From Lepidonotus clava (lineage: Eukaryota > Annelida > Polychaeta > Phyllodocida > Polynoidae): a stretch of DNA of 64,000 nucleotides. The position numbers were made by a program, and so were the translations under genes. Below the pieces are notes generated by a model that was not told the origin of the DNA, ran no database searches, and saw only the letters and a program-made list of their open reading frames with translations. How positions within the stretch are numbered: position 1 is the stretch's first letter; every line of letters starts with the position of its first letter. This document shows, one piece after another, positions 14,201-29,200 of this stretch. The stretch spans positions 35,938,792 to 36,002,791 of the forward strand of contig OW387135.1 in NCBI GenBank assembly GCA_936440205.1, written 5' to 3'.

Positions 14201-17200
14201 TACCCTCCATTGACCTCTGACTGCCGACCGAGTAACTCCCCCTGCCCTGAGCTGCTCACATAGTACACGACCGGAAATTAACTTACGCCTGCCAGGCCCG
14301 GTCAGACAGAGCTAACAGGTGTCTGATTATTGTTATCGTTTTCTAGGCCCATGTTCGAGTGACAGTAGAGTCATTTGCAACCGTAAACTTCTAAATGTTG
14401 CAGGAATTGTATACGCCGTATGCGGATCTAAAATTGGAGCATCGCGCGGCGAATTTTCGCGGAAATCGCGAACAGAGGTTGGGTGGACGTTTAACATAGG
14501 ATCATATGGAGGAAAACATGTTATTTCGCTCTAACTTTTTAGATATCGCTCCAATCCTAATAGAGTAAATGAGAAAAAGTTTGGAATCGATCCCAGGAAT
14601 GCGATACATCCCTTTAAATTTTTGCAATTTGTGAATATTTCGGATAATCGCGAAAATTCGCGTTTTCTCCATAGGCCCCAATGCTAAGTAGCCAGCATAC
14701 AGAGCCCAAAATTTCACTGCGCGATGTTGGAAATGGGGAGGATACCGCTAACCCGTTTACTCCGTATACATAGTAGTCTCATTTTTAGCCAAGTAAGAAA
14801 TTAACCTATTTTTCCGACAGTCTCTACACAGAAACACACATGCTTATCATATCTTTCATATAGGGCTTACTTCTATTGTTTACCGACCATGCGGGTTTCA
14901 CCATCTTCTAATACCTTTTTATTCTAAGGTTAATGGATAGGGTAATGTGTTATTATTTGAACACTCTAGATAAAGTTTTCTCTTCAATAAGTGTATAAAA
15001 TCATGTTATAAGAGAGACTTTACAAACTAGTTCCGGTCATAAGCAGTGTAGTTCCGGTTCTCTGATTGGCTGAATCGGGTCTCTCATGGGCTGTGTAGGT
15101 TATAATGGGAAGTACAATTTACGTTGATATTTTGCGTGTGTGGAACACCGTCAGAGAATGTCAATTCTTAAACTAAGTTGAACTGGTTCTCATTTGATAA
15201 AAATGCATCCCTCCTTGAAATATCTTCCCATACAGTATTTTTTACAAAAATATGTAAATATATAAAATTTACATTACCCAAAGAGAAATAATTTTAAATG
15301 ACCCCTGGCCAGATGCCTGTCGGGGCTACTTAAATCCTGACTCCGCGTGGGAAGCCAGGCACAGGGCATTCGCATATTGAAAGGCCTCAGAATTGATGCG
15401 AAATGGCAGGTAATCAACTGAAGCCAATCAAACCATTTCAGCAGGATTTAGTACAATTAGTTTGAGTTGTGTAAGAAGATTCATCAGACAGTGCATATTT
15501 ATTTCCGTGAAGAGGAGAAAGAATAATAACAGCAAGAGATGTCAAATGTCTTTCGCTACGGGAAGCCAACCAGATGGCTTCAAATAATGCTAAAAAGTCG
15601 CTTCAGGGAAGCCACTTTGTACAGATATAAGTGCTTATTTCATGTACCTGGGAGCAGTATACAGGGAACGCAGTAAATGTAAGGAGAACGATGAATTTAA
15701 GAACATTACACACAGTTAGATAAACCCAAATGATTGAAATACAAGTTAAACGTGCCTCCAGAGCAACAAGATTATTTTGTTGGTCAAGAGAGCTAGACAA
15801 CAATGTCCTCACATCGAATTCTGTGTTCCCATAAATATTTGTTAATATTCCTGATACTTGTACCTTTAACACATGTATACTTATTTTATCGGAGATATAG
15901 ATGCTGTCATCGTCCGTTCTCTTCATTCTTGGTAACCTATGAGCATTGAGGTTTAACACTGAGAAGTTTGGTAGGCCTATCCAATGAAAGTCTGCTTCTT
16001 ACAATCGTTGTTTCCAACAAGCTTTCCCTTGCCTAAATTTAGCAAAGTCAGACGGTACACTTAGTATTTTTGTTGGCAAAGGTACATTAATCTTTAGTTT
16101 TTACCATAGTTGGTTCTACCACATTCCCCAGCAAATCCTCATGTTTTTGCCCCCACTTCCTCCCCAAAATCCCCACCCACCGATTGGGCCCCCCTGATGA
16201 CTTTCCCCTTGTCACGGGGTCAGAACAGGACGGGGCCCATCTATTATACCAGGGGCCCATTATACAGCTCTCCCCGCTCCCCGAGCTGTAATGAGCAGCT
16301 CCAACACGACCCCGTAGCTGCTCTTAGGGCCCCTGCTAAAACGCAACAGTTGGAGCTGAATCAGACTGATTATCATCTCAGGACTTTATCCAGATGTAGC
16401 AAGTTTCCTTTTCTGTATATCCCCGTTCGTATGGCGTATCTCTTGGCATACCAGTCCACATACTAGTGCCACTGCGGCAGGCCATTCAGACGTGCCATTC
16501 TGATTAACAATGGAGCAATTTCCAGGATGTACTCTATGTAAAGATAGCCTGATGAATACGTGAATAGCCTACAGCCGGCTAACCCGATGATGGATTGATC
16601 AGTCGAAAAAAGAAATTGGAGCTGGAAAAGCTGGCACAAAAGAAGCATCAGGCGGAGAGTGTTGCCACTCTTGCCCGCAGGTCGGCTTTGTGTCCCACCT
16701 TCATGTATACCTAATGACCATCACGGCCTTCTCAGCCACATGATGGACAGTGTTTCCATCACGTTTCCTACACAATTCAGGACCAGGGTCCATTGGGGAC
16801 ATTAAGGGCACCTATTTCCGACGTCGGAGACCTCAAAGGGTACTGGATGACTATCAGGATGGAGAGCTTCTGGATGGCGCGGGCGCCACCCAGGGCGCCG
16901 ACCAATTGCGGTCTGGAAATGGGGTTCGGATCTCGTTGAATAGAGCTCAACCGAGAGTAGCTTGCCTGGGGTATGTGTACATGGAATTGAATATTAACCA
17001 TGAGTAACTTTTCCCTATCGGTAAGGTAAGTTGCAAAACACATAGGCCCTGTAGTCCCTTTATCAGTTAGTAATATGATTTCATTTTATTGTGTGAATTT
17101 TCTATAAAGACAATCTGAATTGCATAACCAGAAATTAAAAAAACATTTTGAAAAAAACTTAAACTTTTAAACTTTTGAACTATTGCGTTTCGTATGATTC

Positions 17201-20200
17201 AGACTTCCGATGTTATTAAAAGAAGTCTGCGTGTTTTCTTTTAGACCGCGCTTTGTTAAAATAAAAAGTAATGCATTGTTTGAACTTGCCCTATTAACTT
17301 TGTTCGGTGTTACTGCGTAAGTTCAATCATTGTTGTAAAGGAGACAGTTTGATTGTAAGGCCAGGATGTGATACAGAACAATCCGTTGTTTTAGGGTACG
17401 CCACATTGAATTATTTCGTGATGATGGCTCGCACATGGGTGGGTACCCAGGTACTGATACTTTTGACGCAGAGCTATATATATATGTGCATGTTGAGTAT
17501 ATTTCTTTTATTAACAAATACAGATGTCAGTTACTTGTCTACTCGATTGCTAATAGCCTCAAGCATAATTTACATTTCAAAATTACTTTCATGTCATATC
17601 TGTATACAAGACTGTGGGCTTTTCTTTTGTTCCATTAGTGAACGTAATAATGTAAAGATGTAGGCCTAATGGGCATGTCGCACATCACAACATGCAGGGG
17701 TATAAATGAAACATCGGTTTATAACTGCGATGCCGACGTGGGAGGAGTGTGCAACATGACACTATAAATATCATCCACATATGTTTCGAATGTCTCTACC
17801 ATATTTAAAGATATGATTAATCGTCTATGTATTTTGAATGGGTTGACTAATGGATTCTGTTTACCACAAACACCAAGCAAGTCCTACTGTTGGGGAAACT
17901 ACGATTCATTGCTTGGTTAAATAACTAAAAGCCCCACTCAAAAGTATGCATACGTGACTAATTGTGATTCAACATACCTGACATACCTGGGCCGTTCCCT
18001 GTCCGCCTCTATCAAAAATATTATTTACTATGGCATAATATCTCAGTGATATTTAATAAAGTGTTGTTGTTTCAGACCTTGCCCATTGAAAATAATTAAG
18101 ATAAGCCTGATCCCATAGTATTTTCTTAAATCCATTCTGAACTCTGAGATATGAGGATAGTGATCTTATATCAGAATACTTGGTTGATTTCATTGCGACA
18201 GTTCCGGTATATCTAGTAATTGGCGGCTTTTATCGGCTCCCCGTTTTTACTTCGATATCCTGCCTGGCCCGCTATCCACTTAGCGGGCCTGGCCTTAAAC
18301 GGGGATACCGATCGTCTACATAGACATAAATCCATCGGCCGTTTAGAGCATCTTCACAAGGTCAATGGGCCTGGCTGTCACACCAATATGAGCTTATTGA
18401 CCGGCCGGGCCCTCCGGCCAGCTGCCAAGTATTGACCACCCCCACTTGACAGCTTGGCCACGGAGACAACAATTTGGCGGACACGTGTCGGGGCCGTCCC
18501 CCGGCCGCCCCCCGCCCCCCTACCGGCGGCCGGTCGTTATCTGCCGGTCTCTTAACACTCGGCGCCTGCTCCAGGGTCGGCGGGAACACGATGATAAGAA
18601 TACCTAATGGGCGCCGGGTAATCACTGCCTAAGTGGGTTTGCCACGCCCCCTGCCGGGAGGTGTGTGGCTGGGACTGTAGGGGGTGTGAATAGTATAAGA
18701 TGTGGGCATTTGTCGCGGCCCGCCCCGGCGCCAGCCAGAGGTGCTGGAGTAGGCATGCTAGAGGAGGAGTTCTACTAAATGGGATTTACGGGCAAACTTT
18801 CTGTGTTCTCTAGCCAAAGTGGGCTGCGGTTAGTTGCGCATTGTTTGTTTTCTTTAGGGTCCTAGGAAAATGTCTTTGAGGGGTGATGGCTTATCCAATT
18901 ACCAATTCCACTTAAAATCTAGTAACTAATAGAACCGCCAAAGATCCGGTGACTTATTGTATCCAGCTTGAAATAATCTTGGTGATTGCTACTCCTGAGT
19001 TGAGTTGGGGACTAGGTTGAAGACTTGTCCTCAGAGGAGTATTCATGGACGAACGGAAATGTCTAAGGAATCTTAGAATATTTCATCATGCATTTGGTGT
19101 AAAACTAAACTGACTTAAAAGTATAGCTACACCTTAAAATCTCTGTTCTATTACGAATCTTCAAAAAGGATTTTATTTAGTAACAATCTTCAAGTTTGCC
19201 TTGGTTTTCAGATGTATTACATAAGTGGTGATATAGATATAACACCAAAACAATAGAAAGAAGTTAATAGGGTATTAAATTTTGGTACATTAGCACAAAT
19301 CAAATTAGTATACAAGTTACCATAATGATTATATATATTGTAAATGAGATTATCTTAATGCCAGTAATTCCTCGTATTTAGAAAGCAATGGTTTAACCTC
19401 AGATTTATACACAATGTTAAACCTTAGATTTATAAACAAGGCTATAATATATTCCTTTCCCTCTCGACAGTTAAAGTCTCGAAGCTAGAGGAAATTCTTG
19501 TTTACAATCTTCAAATTGCTATCTTTCCTCTCGCTAGATGAAGTCTAGATCTTTTCCAAAGGCGGATTGTCTTTCCCGAGTGCCTTTAATACCGGTTTAC
19601 TGTAGTCGCTCGGGTATTTGATGAATGGGAATTAATGGACCTGAAAAGGCCATTAATTAATTAAGTGATCCACCTCAAAAAGTGGCATGACAATATTTTC
19701 TGGTGGGGTTGGCAACAACCGCCGTCTTCCAGGGAGATGGTTTGTCTCACAAGATATTCCATCTTACAAATCCCTACTTTTTTCCTTAATCCACGTGGGA
19801 AAAAGTATCTGTATCTAGAAATTAACATGCCAGCAGCCGATGTAATCAAGAGTGCAATCAGGGCTCTAGAGAATAAAACTACTTGGAAAAAGGATGATTG
19901 ATGGTTCATTATGCCTAATAGCTGATACAATTGGCTTGTTGATTGTCTTTTTTATCATCTAGACTGTAACCAGGGAAACTCAATTACAGAGTCTGTCCAT
20001 AAACTCCATCCATCTGTGTAATGCTATATTATGTAATTATATCTGGAAAGAAGTCACCCAATAGCCTGGCATGATATTGCGACATAAAACCAGGCACCTA
20101 TATGGATAATAACATGTCATTAATAACGAAAGACCTACTTATGGACTGGAACACTATCACCTGTTCCGTGTTCTTTAAATCATATCCATCTTAACAATCT

Positions 20201-23200
20201 TTCCCAAAACAAAGATTTCCCATGGGGGCTTGAGTATGAGCTTGCAATAAGGATACTAATAAAATTTGCAAAGCCTTATGATAAAAGATAAGGTTGTTCG
20301 TAAACATTAATGGGTGTTGCTCACGCTTAGTGAATCGAGGTATGTAGTCACCGACTAATTACCGATGTCTGTATCTCATGTTGCAGTTATACCTAACCGG
20401 CAGAAACAAAACACCACTGCATTAATAGTAGCAGCTTTCCCTAGTACCATTCCTACTAACTTACTATCACCCCCTCATCCCCCGGGCCTTTCATTCCCCC
20501 CCGCGGTGGTATCCGACACGGACCCCTACTTGTCATTGGTCAATCGGGGCCCGCGGGCGGCCACATCACTTGAGACGTCGGCTTGGCCTTCAGAAGAACT
20601 TGGCCAGTGAGGGAATGCCTTCTCTGTGATTTGGATAACGACGCTTGGTGCTTTAGAACGAGCGGCCCTTACATGAAACCCAAGCCCGTGCCGCCCGCCG
20701 CCCCCGCCGCGTGGGCCCGGCCTGTCCTTGGGGCCGCACCACTCAATTGGTGGTCTCCGCTAGCGTGCTCGGCTGCAATGACCTTTCATCCGAGAACGCT
20801 CTTTTTCTCGGCGTGCGGAAGGCTTTTCTCAAGATGCCATGGGGTGCCGGAAAGGACCGACCGTTTACGGATGTGCGTAGGCTAATTGACGTGGAAGGGA
20901 AAAAGACGGTATAATGTGTGTTCGTGTCTGAGACGAAAGGAGGGCGAAGGGTGGAATAAAATGATATAGAAAGTTTTGTTCCTCATCGTGCTATGAAGAG
21001 GAAAAATAACTTTCCCCATCTACACAAATATAATTTGATATGCTGGACTGAAAGATGGAAGGAAAGTAGGAATAACATTATGGACTGAAGATCTGTGAGT
21101 ATAACGATAAAGAAGAGAGAGAAATAAGTTCTGGACGGAGGATGAAAAAACAGCAAGGTTCTTGCCTTTCTGAACTAGACTTAGTCCACAGCATTAATGT
21201 TGGGTAGGAGGTTGATCGAAGCTTGAGAGAGTTTGGTCTTGTCGAGGAAGTGGAGAGTACCTCTTGTTGCCCGCGGGCGACTGGTGAAGGAGCGGAGGGC
21301 CATAGGAGGAGAGGGTATGGGGTAGAAGGGCGGTTAGTAGCGACTGGGGGCTGGGATTGGGGAAAAGGGTAGAGTAGGTAGGGACTAGAGGCGGGAGGGA
21401 GTAGGGGCAGGGGCCCTAAAAGCCGCGCCATGTCTTGGCCGCCAGTTATCTGGTGGTCGCAGATGATCAGACGTAATAAAGCCGACCCGGCGGTGCGGCC
21501 GTCGGCGCGGGGCGGGGCCGGCCAGATAGAGGCGACCAATTTGGGCCGGAGTCACGCTTGGGGACACCTACGCCTACTGCCGCCCCTCCTGGCTCTTACC
21601 GAGACCATCCAGGTGGAAGAAGCAATGACAAACTGAGCCGTCTCCCCCCAGGAGCCGACTATCTGCCCGTCTCCAGGTGCTATAGCGCATCACTACCAGA
21701 GCCAGGCGAGGCATGCCGCAAACCTCTACACGACCTCGGACCGACAGCCTAGGCTTTATCTTTCAATTACACGGGCTCCAGTTTGTCACTTAGAGAAAGG
21801 AGGAAGGACAATAGACACCAAATGCTCCCACATAAATACAATCCTTCTGCGCCAAGCACACCCCCTTTCATCCACCTTATTTTCTCCGCAGTCCTCTCCG
21901 TCTTTGGCTCTTTGTTAAGGCACGGAAAAAGAAACCCTTTCCGCCCTAGGAACAAGCCTTGAATGCTTCACTCCGCCACAAAAGATGTAATCTCTACCAG
22001 AGGGGCATCGCTTCTCCGGGCCATATCACTTTCAGCCTTTCATCATCTAAACCCGGCTGCCAGCAGTTCCTATCTCGGTTCCCATCTATTTCCGATAGAT
22101 CTACCTTGAGGTTCTGTCACTCGCTGAATGACGCGTTTCCCTGGCAATTTCAGACTCCCATCGACTGCTTTTCTGTTTGTTGGCACTACATGGAGACATC
22201 TCTCTCATGCGATCTGTATATAAGTGTACCTAGGCCTAGCTGATATGGTATCAGCGATGTACTTCATCTGTTGCTAATTGCCTATTGATGCAAATTTCTT
22301 TATGACTGCCTCTTATTGATGATTCAACGAGTATGTTATAGTGTTCAATAAGTACAGTACAAGTCTTCATAAATGCCTTTATGTAAATCTCATATCGAAA
22401 ACATCGCAGACATGATAATGTCGGTTCTGTGTCGATGTTGAATGAAGCTATTCACTGTGAATGTAGACTAACTGATTCAATTATGTCCAATCATTCAGGG
22501 TTACATAACTTCACGCGCCATCACACAAACAAATCAACGCCCTAATACATAACCTTGACGCAAGTCTGTGCAACACCTTGATTCTGGCACGTTATTACCA
22601 CTAATACAGAAGACGTTGAACACTCCACTCTGCCGTTATTCACACTTGACGTCTATGAGCAGCTCTCCCCGGGGACCGGGAGCTGCTCGCCGCTCGTCAC
22701 ACATGGACGGGCTACACTGGAGGTGAATTAGCGACTTCAGGCCGAGTTTTCCGTCCCGCCTCCAGGGCGGCGGACATGGGTGTCTTTACCTATTGTCCAA
22801 CACGTGACTGTGGACACGTGATAACATGCAGCCCCGTGTCCCTGGGGAGCGAGCAGCTCACCGACCACCCACAGACCTGGGCGAGTTACTCGCCCCGCTC
22901 CGCCTGGTATTATCCAGGGCTAGAATGCCTCACTGCCGGCTCCTTGTAAGTTTGACAGCCATTGAAAATATGTCTACTCAGGGGAAATCATAAGAAGCAT
23001 GCTCCCTATACGAAGGGACGGTTAACAGCGTATCCGTAAACAGTCATTACCCCATTCAATTGACGTTCGGCAAATGATAGATGAGATGGTCTAATTGATT
23101 TAATATAGCCCTTGTACAATGACACGGGGATTTTCTTATCATAAAGACTACGTATTGAACATTTTAAGTTCCTACACTTTTAATAGCTATAGGCCCTATG

Positions 23201-26200
23201 TTTGAGTATCTCTCAATGTGAAAATAAGCCACTGCAGGTTGACGCGCCACTGAATATTATCATTAGATTGAGAATGAGATAAGGATTCTATAAAAAGAGC
23301 AAACAGTAATAAAATATGTTCATATTGGGTGCAGATGATATTCTATGACACGGAAAAGAACAGCAATGTGAGTAGTATAGAGAAATGTGACTGTGTGTGC
23401 GGTCTATATAGCAAGATTCTAATACATTCACACTTTGGCGCGCCGAGAAATTACTTATTGGCAGCGTTAGCCGGCTCTGCACCCCGACCCTACCAAGCAG
23501 GGGGTAGTAGTTCTGTTCGGTATGCTCAGAACATTACATCCTAAGTAACTGTGGGAAGCGGCGACAGCCCGGAGCGTATTTCCAAATAACCTACCCCCTC
23601 GAGAGGGCGGAGGGCGTGCGCGGCATGGGGTAGATTGGTCTGAAGGTGGCAGGGGGTGGGTGTCCGCGTAATGGCACAGCGCTCCTACCTGTAGACCCGT
23701 ATCTCTACCAGTGCCAGTCGCCAGCCTTATCTAATGTAGCGCGGGCCGCTGAATAACGGCCGCCGTCGTCATATTTGTGCATCGCATTAAGTGGCCGCTC
23801 ATGTGAAAATCACATCAATTGTGCTACCAAGCTTTGGACAGACAGGGAAAAACCAAGGCGGAATTGGCCGTGCGTGTGAGAGGAGAGATGAGGAAAGGGG
23901 AGGACTGAAAGGAAGGCTGTGAGTCGTGCGATAATGAGAGAAGATAAGAGTGTTGTTATCTCTTTCCCTGGATGCTTGTCTCTCACAGAAACTCTTCGCC
24001 CATGCACGGAACTTGTCTTTGGTAGCTAATCAAGGAGTTAGATTTAGTGGTCGGAGCAAAAAGAAGTATGTGAAAAAGGGGCTGACGGGGATAGAAAGAA
24101 ATTCTTCTCTTGTGTGTTCAGAAAGCGTGGATATCGTCTTTGTAAGAGTTAAGATGAATGTTTGCCAGACGAATTGGAAGCGGGCACTAATAGATTGTAA
24201 CCATAGCTCGATGGCACACACAAATCATATAGATATGATATATAAAATGACATAGTCTGAAACCTCCGTGAAACCCACATGCAATCTATTCATTATAAAA
24301 TCATCCATCTCATGGAAAAAGAACCCTACAGTTGTATAATGTCCTTTCACAATTGTCTTCAAACCGGACGTGAAGAAAAACCGCTGGAGACAGGCAATGT
24401 GGTCGTCGCATGACCTGTTCGCCAGCGGCGGCCAACCCTGTCGTGTGACAATGGAAGCTGTCCCACAGTTGTGCAGCTGGCATTGAAGGCGCAGTCTCAA
24501 AAGCAACACTAGAACAGATAGAGTTGGTTGCGTGAGGTCGGGTAAACGCTAAATAGATTTTTCAACAGTTGTGGTGTCTCTGCCTACGTTGTGTGAATTG
24601 GAAACAAAGTGGAGCGAGTGGTAACTAATGGCTTAGTGAGTAGAATTACCCATGCCAACCATATTGTTTTGGTATTATTGTAGATGCAAGTCTAAAACGA
24701 TCTGTATGAAACTATTCGTTATCTTGCTATTGGGACATATCATGTGGCTTTAGGTTAAGCTCACAATGATATGAATATTTCGGGACTTGGTGCTTGTCGC
24801 CTACATAATACGCCTTAATGAGACTATCTTCGTTTCACACGCAAAACCCAAAGTAGTATATGGAAAATGGAATTTGGGGCTTGTTGCGTATAACAGAATG
24901 CTATCTACATGCAACGTCACTTATTGAAAGGTTTTAATATGTATGACGTCCGCCATAGAACCATCTGCTATATATGCGACAAGCCTCTATGCATTTCCTA
25001 TATATATATATATATATATATATTACTGATTACATTTAAATATCATTTTATACATGTCGTATATGATCTGTATATATTGCAAATATTCCTGTCAGTTGCA
25101 AGTAGTATATGGAAAGAGTACTTTGATTCTTGTCGCATACAAGGTTCACCTTTTTCAAGCGACTTTATTTCTACAGTCTTAATCGTTCATACGACGTCGC
25201 ATGCACAATGTCACGCTTATAAATAGGCAGTTCTCTTTTAGCGCTATCGTTATCTATTATCCAATGTCATTCAAGTAAGAATAAGAACTGTCCCGAAAAG
25301 CTCATTAATCTGAAACGTTTGAGTAAAGAGCTTAACTGTGAGTGTATAGCTCTTAAATTTGAGGTAATTTTGCACAACAGAAAGTAATATTTCAAGCTTC
25401 TATATTATTTTGATTTGCACTGAGAGTGCAATGCGACGGTTAATATGATATAAATTCGTGATTCCTATCAAGTCAACAACAACTATCAATAAAAGGTGTA
25501 GAAACAATCCAAAAAGAATCATAGTAAAATCATCATTTCGACCATCAAAAAACCGTAAGTTTATGAGATAAATTTGACGTTCCATGGGAAAGCCAATCTT
25601 ATTACTGGTAAAGATAAGCTTGAGTTCCCATGGAGCGCTAGAGTCAGGAGCATCGATCATTACTAGTGAGCGGCTCACCTGGTGTTTGGGGCCGACCTGG
25701 AGGAGGCGATGGTGGTGCGGTCGTCCATGTCGAACTCGAGCCCGGCCTTCTGCCGCGTGCCGTACCACTTACGGAGGAGGACGGCGAGCACGGCCATGAT
25801 GAGGAGCAGCCCGCCGGCCGCCGCGCCCAGGGCCAGGCCCAGCACCAGCCCGATACCCCCTGTAAGGGTAAGGTAGGAGGGGGTTAGGTCTAGGGTTAAG
25901 TATTATAACAAGGGCTATTTCAGCAACGCTTAGGAGACGTCCATTTTAAGATTTCAGACCTGCCCATCCCCCGCCCCTACCATTCCAAGGAATGGAAAGA
26001 TCACAAGATTTGTAAGAAATATACTCACTTTCAAGCATTCCAGACCCCTGCCCCTGTTGATGGATGCGTACTTAATGGAAGGCCCCTTGATATGAAAACA
26101 TCAAGAAAAATATGACGTAACTCCTAAATAGAGTAACATTATAATGTTATACTATTGATAGAAATATTCCAGGGACTGCCATAAGACTGTCGGGACACTT

Positions 26201-29200
26201 AGGAGAACTGTTGAACTGTAAGGATTATGAAAAAGGTTATCATTAGCCTTTTGACGGTACCTGGTATAGGCCTATAGATGCTGATGCCTCTTAATGAACA
26301 CACACTGTGCCCATGTAGAAACCTAAGTTTTACGGTGTGGTGGATAGAACAGATGAATGAGATCATAATTATAGTCAAAACCTCTGAAATACATGGGTGT
26401 CTCAACTAAACGAACAGAAACAGGTGTTAAACACAATCTTGATTATAATAACAGGTAATTCAATTCCCATATAATCTCCCAATAGTCATTCGTCCGAGCC
26501 ATCTAGTTGTAGTAAATCGTCCTCATTTTCATCTCCTTCATATTTAAAATCTAATTATTACCACCACCGTGTCTTTCATTTTGACTAAGTTTTGATTAGC
26601 ATGCTCATAAATGATTCAGGCCTCAATTTCCTGTAAGAATTCACTAAATTTCATTGCAAAGTCCGACTCCCTGACGTCCCCTTTCCAACACTCTAGCACA
26701 CCGCCGCGGAGTACTCCGTATAAGCCACTGAATGGAGCAAACGGGGGAGTCGTAAGTACTTAGAATAAACACGAATATCTAATATTATTAGCCTTATATT
26801 AGTTTCTGATTTACCCTATTACGCTAAATACCCTCATGCACTTCGGATATAGTGTTGATCAAACACCTCATTTCTTTCGCTTTATCACACAATAGGCCTA
26901 AACCAAGTTCAGTGCGAAATTAAATGAGTAACCTTCAAATATTGCATAGCTATATTACACATATTCGTGGTTGATATTATCTAATTATTCATATTGTTCT
27001 CCTGATTTAAACATACACTGTAGTTTAAAGAGGTAAATAACTAAGCCAAATGTAAGGTTTTACGCAGTGGCAGATCCAAGAACCTTTCGCTCTGAAAAAT
27101 AGGATCTACTTATTGCATTAAATTTCCAGACATCATTATTCACACCAGAGTCTATGAATATTTTAGGGAGCAACCAGCGACCTCCAGCACTAGACAGATA
27201 GGTAACAGGTGGGGAATATGTCTCTCTGTGGTACTAGAGTCGGGTAGTCGTCAGTAGTCGGACTGCCGCAAGGATAAAGGCGCATATGATACTGTAGGGC
27301 ATTTGTATGAAGTAATACAGTAAAAAGACTTGGGAAAAGGTATAACGATGAGGAAAATCAAGAAGGAAGATTCGAAATCACAAACCTTGTTTTGTAAGAA
27401 CTTAACACTATTTTTTTAAAGTTGTCTCAATATCGCATGATCCCCTCTCAGTAAGATATTTGAGATAAAAAAAATACATTTATCGTCCAGATGCGGTCAT
27501 GATCCCCTGTACTTTGCTGATTGTTCCATAACATGAGTTTATGACACGTAAAGCAGATCTATACGCTGCTGTGGTTGTAGCGAAAGGTTGTCAGCTGCAA
27601 TGCTCCGAATAATTGGATTATGAGACGTTCAGAAGAAACACAGATGCCAGGCGGTACTCTTTGAATTTGATTTCTCGTTTTGTGCCTTAAACTGCCAGAT
27701 GCGTTTTGTCATACCGAATTACTATAAGCCATTTCTACTTTTAATGTTTAATACTGATTTCATTAATTAAGTTCAAAGAAGTTAAATCTGAATTTTTATC
27801 TGTCCAACATAATTTACTCAGATGTAAAGGAAGGCAGTCATCAGTGAACAAACCGGGCAGATCGTAAGTATATGGGAAGTTGCCCGTGGGTTTGAAAGAA
27901 AGTTACTCTGCGGCTCAATCTACCAATCGATTATCCCATGGATATCTAATGGGGATCCCGCTCACATAAAGAACACATTAAATGAGAGTGATGCTACCCA
28001 AAAGAAGAGTTATTGGTCGGCCTCCTCTTCATCTAACCTTCCTTCATACAGAAGCAATCACATCCCATTTGCTTTGATAGCTCCCAGGGCTTGTGAAACG
28101 AGCCTCATGGAGAGTCTATCCTTAAGTCCACATCAGTTACCCTGATTGGTAGTTTTTATGGACTAAGCATCCCAATATTGGTATCCCTGATAGGGCAATG
28201 ACACGAGAGGTTGACATCTAACCCTTCTGGAATGCCTGGCATAAACAGCGGTCTTCTAAGTCGATCTCAAACAAACGAATCTGAAGGGATTCGGGTCCAT
28301 TTCCTTGGGATTAGTGTCAGCCGCTGCCTGTAAGGAGAGCGCGTGTCTGGCCTGTCCCCCTGTAATTATGACCGGTTCACTGGCTTCGTGTACTTTCTGC
28401 GTAGTCAGCGTAAAGATAGAAAAACGGGCTTTTGACAGAGAACTAAAGCACAGAAATTGGCACCATGGAAAAATGCACTTTGAAATAGAATGAGATACTG
28501 TTATTTTTTTTTTTTTTTTTTTTATTTATTTAAACCACAATCATTACATTAATGATCTTCCTTGTAGGTATAATTCGACAGATAATAATAGGTTACATCG
28601 ATTCGTATTAAGTATTGTACTGGGCGGTCATGTACAGAGACACGCCAATACAGTGACCAATATATTACAAAAGATCTCTAGTACGAGACTCACAGTCATA
28701 ATACAATACTTGACCCTGTATACTGACTTAATCAAGTACAATGACAGGTCAAGTAAGCTGACCGTCTTTACCGTCTTTTGGATGCTCACATAACTGCAAG
28801 CACTCTGATCTGACAGCAAGTATGGTGACACAACAAATATAAGGCATAAATAATATGATAATCGTACATATACAGTGCGCGCTAACATCAGGTATTCTAG
28901 GTATATTTGACATTCTGGTTCACTATGTTAAGTTCCCCGGATGTCATTTGTTAGAGAACGATGAATCATTTTTATCTAATTTACAATATGTTTTTGGTTG
29001 TAGTCGATCAATCAGGCATTCTGTTTCTCCCATCATCAAACAATCATACAATCATCAGGGCTAAGTTAAGCCGCTGTCGATGACTAACAATTCATAGAAA
29101 TTCTTGAGCTGTGATCCATATTTTGGTTTTGGACTTGAATTCTACTAGGTTGTCAGCACATTTCACATGTTCTGGCAATTTGTCCCATAGATGGGCACCT

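Larger units (their letters stand above)
10093..25678 (-). other. Intron 2-3 of the SYT15-like gene
   Basis: 15.6 kb. Contains the CpG island at 11.15 kb, further GC-rich islands at about 18.2-18.7, 20.45-20.75, 21.24-21.75 and 23.55-23.8 kb, and the E-box cluster at 22.65 kb. It also holds a purine-rich tract near 20.92-21.4 kb and the AGTAGTATATGG repeat clusters. The 21.5 kb island has a GGGGCGGGGC Sp1-type word and a CCAAT word. No coding exon recognised. Confidence 0.75.

Noticed and set aside
14440-14725. TTCGCG and CGCGA words suggesting inverted ends of another element.
   Set aside because: The arms do not align beyond short words and no flanking duplication is seen.
15603-15959. 118-codon minus-strand frame with a hydrophobic segment and a donor-like CCCAGGTACAT.
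   Set aside because: AT-rich composition, no domain recognised, no phase fit with neighbouring exons.
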